From Serratia odorifera (GTDB lineage Bacteria > Pseudomonadota > Gammaproteobacteria > Enterobacterales > Enterobacteriaceae), in NCBI RefSeq assembly GCF_900635445.1, contig NZ_LR134117.1, positions 4,712,001 through 4,776,000 of the forward strand: a stretch of 64,000 nucleotides of DNA, read 5' to 3'. Positions 49,907 to 60,364 of this stretch are shown piece after piece (the stretch's first letter is position 1; the number at the start of each line of letters is the position of its first letter). The translations under genes and the position numbers were made by a program. Under the pieces are notes generated by a model. It saw only the letters and a list, made by a program, of their open reading frames with translations, ran no database searches and was not told where the DNA came from.

Positions 49907-52358
49907 TTACAGCTTCTCGATTTGAATCAGATTGGTATGCTGCGGATTGCCTTTTGCCAATGGTGAAGGCCGGTGAGTGGTCAGGGTGTTCATACAGGCG
50001 CCATGATCGATACGATCGCCTTTCATGTTGGCCTGATGCCAGGCCCCCTGTCCCATGGCAACCACCCCAGGCATGATGCGCGGCGTTACTTTGGCGGCCA
50101 CGCGTATCTCGCCGCGCGGGTTGAATACCCGCACCCTGTCGCCTTGCGCGATATTACGCGTTTGCGCATCCAGCGGATTGATCCACACCTCCTGCCGGCA
50201 GGCGGCCTGTAGTACATCGATGTTTGGCATAGGTCGAATGGGTACGCGCCTTATAGTGAAAACCAAACATTTGCAGCGGATACTCTTGGCGCAGCGGATC
50301 GTCCCAGCCTTCAAAGGTTGAAGCGTAAACCGGCAACGGGCTGATGGTTTCGTCGGGTTGCAGTTGCCAGCTGCCGGCAATTTCGGCCAGCCGGGCGGAA
50401 TAGATTTCAATCTTGCCGGAAGGTGTATTGAGTGGATGAGCCTGCGGATCCTGGCGGAACTGCTGATAGGCAACAAAATGGCCGGCCGGATCTTTGCGCT
50501 TATAAATCCCCATCTCGCGCAGCGCTTCATAGGACGGCAGTTGCGGATCGCGCGCCTGCATTTTGGCGTACAGGTAGCGTAGCCATTGCTCCTGCGTGCG
50601 TCCTTCGGTGAATTTCTGATGCACCTCCGGCCCCAGACGACGCGCTATTTCACTCATCACGGTATAAATTGGCTGGCGTTCAAACTTGGCGGAGGTGGCG
50701 GGCTGAATGAATATCAGATATCCCATATTGCCGGCATAGTCGTTGGGAATGATGTCTTCCCTGTTCGACGGTCATCAGATCAGGCAGCAGAATATCGGCA
50801 TATTTTGCCGAATCGGTCATAAAGTTTTCCAGCACCACAATCATTTCGCACCGGCTGTCATCCTGCAAAATGTCATGGGTTTTATTGATGTCCGAATGCT
50901 GGTTGGTGAGAGTGTTGCCGGCATAGTTCCAGATGAACTTGATCGGTACCCCAGTTTATCCTCACCGCGCACACCGTCAGCTGTGGCGGTCATCTCCGGC
51001 CCACGCATGATGGCATCGGTCCAGCTAAAGCAGGATATTTGCGTCTTAACCGGATTTTCCAATACCGGCATACGTTCGATAGTGATGGTATAGGTGGACT
51101 CGCGCGCGCCGCTATTGCCGCCGTTAATGCCGACGTTACCGGTCAAAATAGGCAGCATGGCGATGGCCCGCGCGGTCAACTCGCCGTTGGCCTGGCGCTG
51201 TGGCCCCCAGCCCTGAGAGATATAAGCCGGTTTGGTGCTGCCGATCTCGCGCGCCAGCTTGATGATGCGTTCAGCAGGAATACCGGTGATGCCTGCTGCC
51301 CAGGCCGGGGTTTTTTCGATACCGTCATCCCCCTGACCAAGGATGTATGCCTTGTAATGACCGTTGGCCGGCGCACCGGCGGGCAAGGTCTTTTCATCAT
51401 AGCCAACGCAGTATTTATCCAGAAACGGCTGATCGACCAGGTTTTCGGCGATCAACACGTGTGCCATGCCGGCGACCAATGCGGCGTCGGTACCCGGACG
51501 GATCGGGATCCACTCATCTTCGCGGCCCGCGGCGGTATCGGTATAGCGGGGATCTATAACGATCATCCGCGCATTAGAGCGTTCACGCGCCTGTTCCAGA
51601 TAATAGGTAATGCCACCGCCGCTCATTCGGGTTTCGGCCGGATTATTGCCGAACAGCACCACCAACTTGCTGTTTTCAATGTCCGAGGTGCTGTTGCCCT
51701 GGTTGCTGCCGTAGGTATACGGCATGGCACAGGCAATCTGTGCGGTGCTGTAGGTGCCGTAATGACCGAGAAAACCGCCGTAACAGTTCATCAGGCGTGC
51801 CACCAGCGAGGCGTAGGGAGACGAGCGGGTGATATTGCCGCCGACGATGCCGGAGGTGTAATTGATGTAAACCGCTTTGTTGCCATAGTTGGCAACGATG
51901 CGTTGCAGGTTGCTGACAATCTCGCTGTAAGCCTGCTCCCAACTGATGCGTTTGAATTTGCCTTCGCCGCGTTTGCCGACGCGCTTCATCGGATAGTTGA
52001 GTCGTTCAGGGTGGTTAATGCGACGCCGAATGGAACGTCCACGCAAACAGGCTCTAACCTGATGATCACCATAACTGTCGGTGCCGGTATTATCCGTTTC
52101 CACCCAGTAGACTTCGTCGTCACGCACATGCAGGCGTAGCGCGCAGCGGCTGCCGCAGTTAACCGAACACGCCCCCCACACCACTTTATCCTCGGCGGTT
52201 TTAGCCGCAGCATGACTGACCGCTTCCGCCAGCACCCGGCGACTAAATGGCAATGATATGCCACTGGCAGCCAGTGCCAGTCCTGCCATCGAGCCGGTTT
52301 TCACCAAGCTCCGACGACTGATTTCCCTGGTCAGCACGCTCGTTGTAGTTTCCGACAT
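49907..52358 (-). CDS. ynfE: YnfE-like DMSO/selenate reductase catalytic subunit, three single-base indels
   Basis: Tat motif SRRSLVKTGSMAGLALA, SVNCGSRCALRLHV for FS0. Breaks near 50950 (G lost), 50758 (G gained) and 50224 (A gained); corrected length 816. QEDIIPNDYAGNMGYLIF (restored) and HEANM/HQANMKGDRIDHG endings resemble E. coli YnfE. First gene of the operon; shares DmsBC with the following DmsA. E. coli YnfE/F contribute to selenate reduction. Confidence 0.88.
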
Positions 52359-52482
52359 ACGCTCACTCCAAATTTATCCCAATCCTGGGAATACCATGTC
52401 TGGTGATGCACAGATGGCTGGAGGAGTGCAGAGGATGCGTTTGTGATTTTATGGCAACGAAATAACCCCTCCATAGTGAGGG

Positions 52483-52523
52483 ATATTACCCAGAAATGAG
52501 TAGCAAACTTTGTCTGCTATCAA
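52483..52523 (-). promoter_or_regulatory. FNR-type promoter of the ynfE-dmsABC operon
   Basis: Minus strand TTGATAGCAGACAA (52523-52510) resembles an FNR box, similar in quality to that of E. coli dmsA. A -10 TAATAT lies at 52488-52483; with +1 near 52476 the box centre is at about -41. Leaves a leader of about 118 bases. Confidence 0.6.
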
Positions 52524-52581
52524 TAAAGCGGGAAAGTTTTTCCGGCAGTAGGACTTTCACCCAAGCCGCCAGCGCCGAGTG

Positions 52582-52608
52582 AAAAAAAAAAGCGCCCTAA
52601 GGCGCTTT
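52582..52608 (-). terminator. Terminator after serS
   Basis: Minus strand AAAGCGCC TTAG GGCGCTTT hairpin followed by a T-run of about ten. Confidence 0.88.
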
Positions 52609-52627
52609 CAGTGAGATCGATGGTTTG

Positions 52628-53920
52628 TTAACCGATGTATTCCAGACCGCCCATGTACGGACGCAATACGTCAGGCACCTGGATACGGCCATCGGCTTGC
52701 TGATAGTTTTCCAGCACTGCCACCAGGGTGCGGCCAACCGCCAAACCGGAACCGTTCAGGGTATGCACCAGTCGCGGCTTTTTCTCGGTTTTATTACGGC
52801 AGCGAGCCTGCATGCGACGCGCCTGGAAATCCCACATATTGGAACATGAGGAGATCTCACGGTAGGTATTTTGCGCCGGCAGCCATACTTCCAAATCGTA
52901 GGTTTTGCTGGAACCAAAGCCCATATCACCGGTGCACAGCAGCACCTTGCGGTATGGCAGGTTCAACAGCTGCAACACTTTCTCGGCATGACCGGTCAGT
53001 TCTTCCAGCGCATCCATCGAATCTTCCGGACGTACAATCTGCACCATCTCGACTTTGTCGAACTGGTGCATGCGGATCAGCCCTCGGGTATCACGCCCAT
53101 AGGAGCCAGCTTCGGAACGGAAGCAAGGCGTATGCGCGGTCATTTTCAACGGCAGGGATTCTTCTTCCAGAATCTCGTCGCGCACCAGGTTGGTCAACGG
53201 CACTTCTGCGGTCGGGATCAGCGCATAGTTGCTGCTGTCGGATTCTTCTTCCAGCGGCTTGGTGTGGAACAGATCTTCACCAAACTTCGGCAGTTGCCCG
53301 GTACCGTACAGCGTCGCGTGGTTGACCAGATACGGTACGTAGGTTTCCAGGTAACCATGCTGTTCGGTGTGCAGATCCAGCATAAACTGCGCCAGCGCAC
53401 GGTGCATGCGGGCTATCTGCCCTTTCATCACCACAAAGCGTGCACCGGTCAGCTTGACCGCCGAGGCAAAATCCAGACCGCCGGCCATTTCGCCAAGCTC
53501 GACGTGATCGCGCACGCTGAAATCATACTGACGCGGTTCGCCCCAGCGGCTGACTTCCTGGTTTTCGCTCTCGTCTTTGCCGTTCGGCACAGAATCATCC
53601 GGCAGATTTGGCAACGCCAGCGCGTAGTCGCGGATTTCGCTTTGCAGCTTGTCCAGCTCCGCCTTGGCGGCATCCAGCTTTTCACCCAGATCGTTAACTT
53701 CGCGACGCAGCGGCTCAATGTCTTCCCCGCGCGCTTTTGCCGCGCCGATGGATTTCGATCGGGAGTTACGTTCTGCTTGCAGCGTTTCGGTTGCTACCTG
53801 CAACACTTTACGGCGTTCTTCTTGTGAACGCAGCAGATCCAGATCGAGTTTAAAGCCTCGGCGAGCCAGTTTTTCGGCGACTGCGTCTAGCTCGTTACGC
53901 AGCAGATTGGGATCGAGCAT
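52628..53920 (-). CDS. serS: Seryl-tRNA synthetase
   Basis: 430 residues, equal to E. coli. N-terminal antiparallel coiled-coil arm (about 27-100) that reads the long variable arm of tRNA-Ser, then class II catalytic core with motif 2 TPCFRSEAGSYGRDTRGLIR and motif 3 GSGLAVGRTLVAVLE. Charges tRNA-Ser and tRNA-Sec. Minus strand, followed by its own terminator. Confidence 0.98.
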   Translation of the reverse strand: MLDPNLLRNELDAVAEKLARRGFKLDLDLLRSQEERRKVLQVATETLQAERNSRSKSIGAAKARGEDIEPLRREVNDLGEKLDAAKAELDKLQSEIRDYALALPNLPDDSVPNGKDESENQEVSRWGEPRQYDFSVRDHVELGEMAGGLDFASAVKLTGARFVVMKGQIARMHRALAQFMLDLHTEQHGYLETYVPYLVNHATLYGTGQLPKFGEDLFHTKPLEEESDSSNYALIPTAEVPLTNLVRDEILEEESLPLKMTAHTPCFRSEAGSYGRDTRGLIRMHQFDKVEMVQIVRPEDSMDALEELTGHAEKVLQLLNLPYRKVLLCTGDMGFGSSKTYDLEVWLPAQNTYREISSCSNMWDFQARRMQARCRNKTEKKPRLVHTLNGSGLAVGRTLVAVLENYQQADGRIQVPDVLRPYMGGLEYIG

Positions 53921-54029
53921 GCTAATCCTGTGCTTGTTGTTATTGAAAGAAAATTTGTCGTTCTATGCCGCTAATGAAAAGCCGCATAAAGGAAGAGTGA
54001 TACCTGCTAACCTTACCGCAACGGCAACG

Positions 54030-55375
54030 CTAGCGGTAGCGTTTTGTCTGGCTATTTTGATCCTGCTCAGCGAGCCATGCCAACTTTTCACCGATTTTAC
54101 CTTCCAGACCGCGCGCGGTCGGTTGATAGTAGCGCGTATTGGCCATTTCAGGCGGGAAATAGTTCTCGCCGGCAGCGTACGCGTTGGGTTCATCGTGCGC
54201 ATAGCGGTATTCCGCACCCAGGCCCATTTCTTTCATCAGCTTGGTTGGCGCGTTGCGCAGGTGTTCCGGCACATCGTAGTCGGCCATCTCTTTGGCATCG
54301 CGCATTGCCGCCTTGAAGGCGGTATATACCGCGTTGCTTTTCGGTGCGCAGGCCAGATAGACGATGGCCTGCGCTATCGCCCGCTCGCCTTCGGCCGGGC
54401 CGACGCGGGTAAAGCAATCCCAGGCGGCAATCGCCACCTGCATGCCGCGAGGATCGGCGTTGCCGACGTCTTCCGAGGCAATCGCCAGCAGGCGGCGCGC
54501 CACATAGAGCGGATCGCCGCCGGCGGTAATGATGCGCGCATACCAGTACAGAGCAGCGTCCGGCGCCGAGCCGCGCACCGATTTGTGCAGGGCGGAAATC
54601 AGATCGTAATAGCGGTCGCCTTTATTATCAAAGCGCGCGCTGCGTTCACCGGAAACCTCTTTCAACAGTGCCGCCGTCAGCACCCGCTGGCCGCGATCGT
54701 CGACCTCCGCCATGTCTGCCATCATTTCCAGACTGTTGAGCGCACGGCGTGCATCGCCACCGACCAGTTCCGACAGCATGCGCCGCGTCTCTTCAGGCAA
54801 TACGATATTCTGGCCGCCAAAGCCGCGGCTACTGTCGTTCATCGCCTGGTCCAGCACCTGGCTGATGTCATCAGCGGTCAGCGCTTTCAGCAAGTAGACG
54901 CGCGCACGCGACAATAATGCCGAATTCAATTCGAAGGACGGGTTCTCCGTGGTGGCGCCGATAAAGGTGATGGTGCCGTCTTCAATGTGCGGCAGGAAGG
55001 CATCCTGTTGACTCTTGTTGAAACGGTGTACTTCGTCGACGAACAGAATGGTGCGGCGCCCCGCATCGCGGTTCTGCCGTGCACGCTCGATTGCCTCGCG
55101 GATCTCCTTGATGCCGGAGGTAACGGCAGAAATGCGCTCTACGTCGGCCTGACCATAACGGCCTATCAGTTCTGCCAACGTGGTTTTCCCGGTGCCCGGC
55201 GGCCCCATAGAATCATCGAATGCAACTGCCCGGCCTCAATGGCCCGCGGCAACGGTTTGCCCGGCGCCAGCAGATGTTGCTGACCGATGTACTGCGCCAA
55301 CGTTGTTGGCCGCATACGCGCAGCCAACGGTTGGAATTCATTGTGGGAAAAATCGAGCGACAGATTATTACTCAC
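54030..55375 (-). CDS. rarA: Replication-associated recombination protein RarA, one-base frameshift
   Basis: Start MSNNLSLDFSHNEFQPLAAR. Frame breaks in the Walker A loop: LHSMILWG then, one base shifted, PPGTGKTTLAELIG. One missing C at 55199-55205 explains it; corrected 448 residues (E. coli 447). Walker B FVDEVHRFNKSQQD, sensor ATTENPSFELN, C-terminal MgsA tetramerisation domain. AAA+ clamp-loader-like ATPase at stalled forks. Confidence 0.93.
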
Positions 55376-55382
55376 GCAAACC

Positions 55383-55994
55383 TCACTGGCGCTGGTCGTC
55401 CAGCGTCACCCCCTTTGGCGGGGTAAATTTGAATTTGCCGGCGTCAACTGTGGTATTCTGCTGGCTTTTCAAGGCATAAGCGCTACGCTGGCCGTCTTGT
55501 TCTACCGCCGCAAAGCTCTTGATGGTCCCGCTATTGGTCACAGAAATCGCAAACTGCTTCAGGTTGCCGCTGCTGGACTTTGGCGTCAGTTCAAAATCAT
55601 CGCCTTTCTGTTTGATGTTGTACTGCTTCCAGTCACTCGGGCTGTTGCGGGTGATCAGCATGAACGGCGTATTACCGGTGGCGCTTTTCAGCCAGGTTGC
55701 CGTAACCTGCTCGACAAAGGGATTATAGAACCACAGCGTTTCACCGTCGGAAACCAGCACGCTTTCGTCCGGCGAGGTCATGTGCCAGTTAAACAGATTG
55801 GGACGCTTGACCCAGAGTTCGCCCTCACCCTGCTGCACCGCCGAACCATCGCCGCCGGTCACGGTCTGGGTAAAGCTGGCGTGGAAACTGTTCACTTTCG
55901 CCAGGCGAGTCTGCAGATCCTGTGCGGCATCGGCCAGCACAGAAGTAGAAGCGAACCCGGACAGCAGACAACAGGCAACTAACAGTTTTTTCAT
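55383..55994 (-). CDS. lolA: Outer-membrane lipoprotein carrier protein LolA
   Basis: 203 residues from ATG 55994. Signal peptide KKLLVACCLLSGFASTSVLA, then DAAQDLQTRLAKVNSFHASF and LWFYNPFVEQVTATWLK. Periplasmic shuttle of lipoproteins from LolCDE to LolB. Seven bases before rarA. Confidence 0.97.
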   Translation of the reverse strand: MKKLLVACCLLSGFASTSVLADAAQDLQTRLAKVNSFHASFTQTVTGGDGSAVQQGEGELWVKRPNLFNWHMTSPDESVLVSDGETLWFYNPFVEQVTATWLKSATGNTPFMLITRNSPSDWKQYNIKQKGDDFELTPKSSSGNLKQFAISVTNSGTIKSFAAVEQDGQRSAYALKSQQNTTVDAGKFKFTPPKGVTLDDQRQ

Positions 55995-56139
55995 TATTCC
56001 AGATACCTTATTCAATGCGTTTACCGCAGGGCAAGCCCATGCGGATCAAATGACCCGTAACGCCCCCACTTTACCGAATGCCGCCGGGCGGCAAAACGGC
56101 CAATATTCCGAGAAGGCGCGGTTTTACGCTTCTTTGCAC

Positions 56140-56160
56140 AAGGGCCGCAGAGCGGCCCTT
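56140..56160. terminator. Hairpin between ftsK and lolA
   Basis: AAGGGCCGC AGA GCGGCCCTT perfect 9-bp stem in the 190-base gap; lacks a long T-run, so a weak terminator or processing hairpin. Confidence 0.45.
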
Positions 56161-56186
56161 TATGAGTTTCAACGATCGGTCAGCAA

Positions 56187-59100
56187 TCATTCATGCCGCG
56201 GCGGTGCCAGCACCTCACGGTTGCCGTTGTGGCCCTGCTCGCTGACAATGCCCTGCGCTTCCATCTGTTCGATGATACGCGCCGCGCGGTTATAACCAAT
56301 ACGGAACTGGCGCTGTACGCCGGAGATAGAGGCGCGACGTTTGTCGACCACAAACTCCACCGCCTGATCAAACAGCGGATCCAGCTCCTCATCACCGTCG
56401 ATCCCGCCCCCGGCACCGCCTTCGCCATCGTCACCGGCGCTGAGGATGCCTTCTTTATATTGGGGGCCGCTCACGCGCTTTCCAATCCTTGACCACCGCA
56501 TGCACTTCCTGATCGCGCACAAAGGCGCCGTGCACACGTACCGGAATGGAAGAGTTGGGCGCCAGGTACAGCATGTCACCCATCCCAGCAAGGATTCGGC
56601 ACCGCCCTGATCGAGAATGGTGCGTGAGTCAATCTTGCTCGACACGGTAAAGGCGATACGCGTTGGAATGTTGGCTTTGATCAACCCGGTAATAACGTCC
56701 ACCGAAGGACGCTGGGTCGCCAGTACCAGGTGAATACCGGCCGCACGCGCTTTCTGCGCCAGGCGGGCAATCAGCTCTTCGACCTTCTTGCCGACCGTCA
56801 TGATCAGATCGGCGAATTCGTCGACCATCACCACGATGTACGGTTCTTTTTCCAATACCGGCGGCGTGATGTCCATGCTGTCGCTCGGCTTCCAGAATGG
56901 ATCCGGGATTGGCCGCCCCATGGCTTCGGCCTGATCGACGCGCTCGTTGTAGCCGGCGATATTTCGCACGCCCAGTGCGGACATCAGCTTGTAACGACGC
57001 TCCATTTCGGCGACACACCAGCGCAAGGCATTGGCGGCGTCCTTCATGTCGGTAACCACGTCGGTCAACAGATGCGGAATACCTTCATAGACCGACAGTT
57101 CAAGCATTTTCGGGTCGATCATGATAAAGCGCACTTCCTTCGGCGTGGCTTTATACAGGATACTGAGGATCATGGCGTTAACGCCCACCGACTTACCGGA
57201 GCCGGTCGTACCGGCCACCAGCAGATGAGGCATTTTGCCCAGATCCGCCACCACCGGCTCGCCGGAAATATCCTTGCCCAGTACGATTGACAGCGGCGAC
57301 GGATTATCACGGAACGCCGGACAATCGAGCACTTCACGCAGATATACCGTTTGGCGTTTGGCGTTCGGCAGTTCCAGACCAACATAAGGCTTGCCGGGGA
57401 TGACTTCCACCACGCGGACTGCCGGCGTCGACAGGGAGCGTGCCAGGTCGCGCGACAGGTTGGAGATGCGTGCAGCCTTCACCCCTGGCGCCAAATCCAG
57501 TTCAAAACGGGTAATTACCGGCCCCGGTAGAATATCGACCACGTCAGCCTTCACACGGTAATCCGCCAGGCTGGCTTCAACCAGGCGCGCCTTTTGCTCG
57601 AGTGCGAACGAATCCACCGGCTCGACTTCTTTTGGCGCCTCGGTCAGCAGATCCAGCGTTGGCAACGGCGTGGTAGGCTTTTGCAACGGTTGGTCGTTGC
57701 GCATCAGGAACGGGTGGATCAGGCTATCCATCGCTGGCGGCTGCGGCGCGGCAGGTTGCGACGGCGGCTGATAGGCCTGCTGCTGAACCTGCTGTTGCTG
57801 TTGCTGATAAGCTGGCTGCACCGGTTGCTGCGGCTGAGCCTGATAAGCTGGCGATTGCGGTTGTTGCTGCCCGTAATGTGGCGGCTGTTCCGGCGGCTGG
57901 TAGGCCTGCTGCGGCTGTTGATAAGCTGGCTGCACCGGTTGTTGCGGCGGAGCCTGATGAGGTTGCTGCTCGGGCTGCGCCGCTTCCGCCTGCGGTGAAA
58001 GGGTAAACAGCGGCTCGCTTGGACCATCATCAACCAGATCGTCGATCGGCGAGAAGCTGAACGCATTGCTGGTATCAACCGGGCGTGATGTTGGCTCGGC
58101 TTGCGGCTGCGACGTTTCGGCGTAACGTGCCTGCTGCTGTTCGGCAAATGCCTGACGCAGCGCGGCCTCTTGCAGCGCCTCTTCATCATCTTGCGGAAGT
58201 TGCTCGCCATAGCGCTGGCTTTGTTGCTCGGCGAATGCCTGACGCAGTGCGGCCTCTTGCAGCGCCTCATCGTCTTGCGGGTTGGCGCTGGCGGCAGGCT
58301 GTGGCGCTTCGTCGCGGCTGCGCTGTTCCTGTTCGGCCATACGCTGCGAAGGCAGCTTGATGCCGTAGGAAGCCAGTTCGCGACGCGTCGGGATGCGTAC
58401 CGGGTTTGGCCGAGGCAGTTCAGGGCCGATCCCCTGTTTTACCTGTGCACCGGCGTCGCTGGTGGCGCTGAATGCCGGCATAAAGGTATTGGCGGCTGCA
58501 GCGGCAACGCTAGCTGCAGCCGCGGCGTCAACCTGTGGTTTGCCGTCAACCGGCGAGGCGGCGTCTGCGGCGGCAAAGCCGTTGCCTACCTCAACCTCGG
58601 TGCTGGCGCGCTGCGCCGCAGAGAAATCAAACGGCGATGACTCATGCGGCGTGGCCGGCGCAGTTTGCCAGTCGCCCAGGGGCGGCTCATCGGCATCCTG
58701 ATAGGGATCAACCTGATGCGGCGTTTTCGGCGTTGGCGTTTCTTCCGGGATTTCAAAAGAATACAACGGCGGCAGCGCGTTATCCGGCTGAGCGCTCATT
58801 GGCTGCTGGCTGACCGACGTCGGCGCCTGTGGCGCAGCGGTCACCGCAGCCGTTGGCACCGCTGCAGCAGCCGGCACCGCCGGCGAGGCCGCTGCCGTGG
58901 TCGCAGCCTCAGGCACCACCTGGTCAACGCCGGTGTGCTCATCGTCGGTGGCACGCAGAGTATCGAGCGGGTCGGCCGCCTGCTGTGCGCTTTCGGTTAC
59001 GGAAGGCGCAGAGAACAGCACGTCGTCGTTATCGCTGGCGGCAGTCGCGGCAAGCGTGGGCGCAGTTGTATGGCCTGCAGATTCCGGCTCATCGATATAA

Positions 59101-59750
59101 CGAGAGTCATCGTCATGATAACTCTCGTCACGGCGCGAACGGTTGGTCATAAAGGTCGCCACGCCCAGCACCGCACCGCCGATCTTTTCGGCGATCACCA
59201 GCCAGGACCAGCCGGTGAACAACGTCAGACCGGCCGCCCATATGCACAGCAGAGCCAGAGTAGCGCCAATGCCATTGAACCACGGGAGCATGGCGTTGCT
59301 CAGCAGACTGCCGATCACGCCGCCGGAAGCGAAGTAATAGAGGTCATCGACGTTAAGCGCCGCCAGCCCACACGAGGTGAGTACCAGCGCCAATGTGCCG
59401 ATCAGGCGCAGTGACAGCGCAAAATAGTCGATATAGTCACCGCTGTCGCGCTGGCGATAAGCGACCCAGCACAGGATGACCATGATCGGTGGTATCGCGT
59501 AGGCGAGCACCCCGAAGGTGAAGAACAGTGTATCGGCCAACCAGGCCCCTACGCCACCGCCCAGATTATGAATCGGCTCATGCCATGCGGTCTGTGACCA
59601 GCTCGGATCAGATGGATTGAAACTGACCAGCGCAGCCATGAGGTAAACGGCAAAAATCGCTACCACAATCAACACAGCTTCCAGCAACCGGCGGCCACTG
59701 CTGAGTTTCTTTAGGGTAACTTCTTTATCTTCTGTGTATTCCTGGCTCAA
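56187..59750 (-). CDS. ftsK: DNA translocase FtsK, two compensating indels
   Basis: 1187 residues. Four N-terminal membrane helices (about 20-170), a long Pro/Gln/Ala-rich linker (about 250-680), then the motor with Walker A GTTGSGKSVGVNAM and Walker B IVVMVDEFADLIM, and the gamma domain DPLFDQAVEFVVDKRRASIS that reads KOPS. Between 56465 and 56585 the frame yields nonsense (WVTCCTWRPTLPFRYVC); the adjacent frame gives the expected MGDMLYLAPNSSIPVRVHGA. One base lost near 56584 and one C gained near 56463. In an essential division protein this points to sequence error. Confidence 0.95.
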   Translation of the reverse strand: MSQEYTEDKEVTLKKLSSGRRLLEAVLIVVAIFAVYLMAALVSFNPSDPSWSQTAWHEPIHNLGGGVGAWLADTLFFTFGVLAYAIPPIMVILCWVAYRQRDSGDYIDYFALSLRLIGTLALVLTSCGLAALNVDDLYYFASGGVIGSLLSNAMLPWFNGIGATLALLCIWAAGLTLFTGWSWLVIAEKIGGAVLGVATFMTNRSRRDESYHDDDSRYIDEPESAGHTTAPTLAATAASDNDDVLFSAPSVTESAQQAADPLDTLRATDDEHTGVDQVVPEAATTAAASPAVPAAAAVPTAAVTAAPQAPTSVSQQPMSAQPDNALPPLYSFEIPEETPTPKTPHQVDPYQDADEPPLGDWQTAPATPHESSPFDFSAAQRASTEVEVGNGFAAADAASPVDGKPQVDAAAAASVAAAAANTFMPAFSATSDAGAQVKQGIGPELPRPNPVRIPTRRELASYGIKLPSQRMAEQEQRSRDEAPQPAASANPQDDEALQEAALRQAFAEQQSQRYGEQLPQDDEEALQEAALRQAFAEQQQARYAETSQPQAEPTSRPVDTSNAFSFSPIDDLVDDGPSEPLFTLSPQAEAAQPEQQPHQAPPQQPVQPAYQQPQQAYQPPEQPPHYGQQQPQSPAYQAQPQQPVQPAYQQQQQQVQQQAYQPPSQPAAPQPPAMDSLIHPFLMRNDQPLQKPTTPLPTLDLLTEAPKEVEPVDSFALEQKARLVEASLADYRVKADVVDILPGPVITRFELDLAPGVKAARISNLSRDLARSLSTPAVRVVEVIPGKPYVGLELPNAKRQTVYLREVLDCPAFRDNPSPLSIVLGKDISGEPVVADLGKMPHLLVAGTTGSGKSVGVNAMILSILYKATPKEVRFIMIDPKMLELSVYEGIPHLLTDVVTDMKDAANALRWCVAEMERRYKLMSALGVRNIAGYNERVDQAEAMGRPIPDPFWKPSDSMDITPPVLEKEPYIVVMVDEFADLIMTVGKKVEELIARLAQKARAAGIHLVLATQRPSVDVITGLIKANIPTRIAFTVSSKIDSRTILDQGGAESLLGWVTCCTWRPTLPFRYVCTAPLCAIRKCMRWSRIGKRVSGPQYKEGILSAGDDGEGGAGGGIDGDEELDPLFDQAVEFVVDKRRASISGVQRQFRIGYNRAARIIEQMEAQGIVSEQGHNGNREVLAPPRHE

Positions 59751-59870
59751 GAAAGGCTCTCCAGGTTCCTGTTAGCGGATAACGTAACAGCGCCGAGAAG
59801 CTTCCCCGGCGCCGAAACTGTATGAATAAACAGGAGTGTAACGAATTTTATCAGGTTTTGCACCTGCACC

Positions 59871-60364
59871 TTACCGTGTTTTGATAACCAGACGGTTACT
59901 CTGTTTCACTTCTTCCATAACCACGTAGGTACGGGTGTCATTTACCCCGGCAGACGCAGCAGCGTTTCGCCGAGCAGTTTACGGTAAGCCGACATATCCG
60001 GTACGCGGGTTTTCAACAGATAGTCGAAATCGCCGGACACCAGATGACACTCCTGAATCTCTTCAAGCTTCTGTACTGCCGAATTGAATTGCTCAAATAC
60101 GTCTGGCGCGCCACGGTTCAAGGTGATTTCTACAAAAACCAGCAGCGATGCATCCAGATAATGCGGATTAAGCAATGCGGTATAACCATGAATGAAACCC
60201 TGACGCTCGAGGCGACGCACACGTTCCAAACACGGCGTTGGGGATAACCCCACGCGCTTTGAAAGCTCAACGTTCGAAATGCGGCCATCCTTTTGCAGTT
60301 CATTCAGGATGTTGCGATCGATACGGTCGAGATCTTTACCCGGGCGTTTCTTATTGTCTGCCAT
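59871..60364 (-). CDS. lrp: Leucine-responsive regulator Lrp, one-base deletion near the end
   Basis: Start MADNKKRPGKDLDRIDRNIL at 60364. HTH about 12-60 (ISNVELSKRVGLSPTPCLER), AsnC ligand domain follows. A stop appears after LLGETLLRLPG because GGGG at 59944-59947 lacks one G; adding it gives VNDTRTYVVMEEVKQSNR and ends at 59871 with the normal 164 residues. Global regulator of amino-acid metabolism. Confidence 0.95.

Noticed and set aside
50841..52139. Long plus-strand ORFs (e.g. 51039-52139) opposite ynfE
   Set aside because: Shadow frames caused by high GC at third positions of the real minus-strand gene.
47369..52358. Fragmented dmsA and ynfE as decayed pseudogenes
   Set aside because: All breaks are single bases in short runs, every fragment keeps high family similarity, lengths are normal after correction, and essential ftsK in the same window shows the same kind of error.
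56465..56585. Novel variant insert in the FtsK motor
   Set aside because: The adjacent frame encodes the normal conserved FtsK sequence over exactly this interval; two compensating indels explain it.
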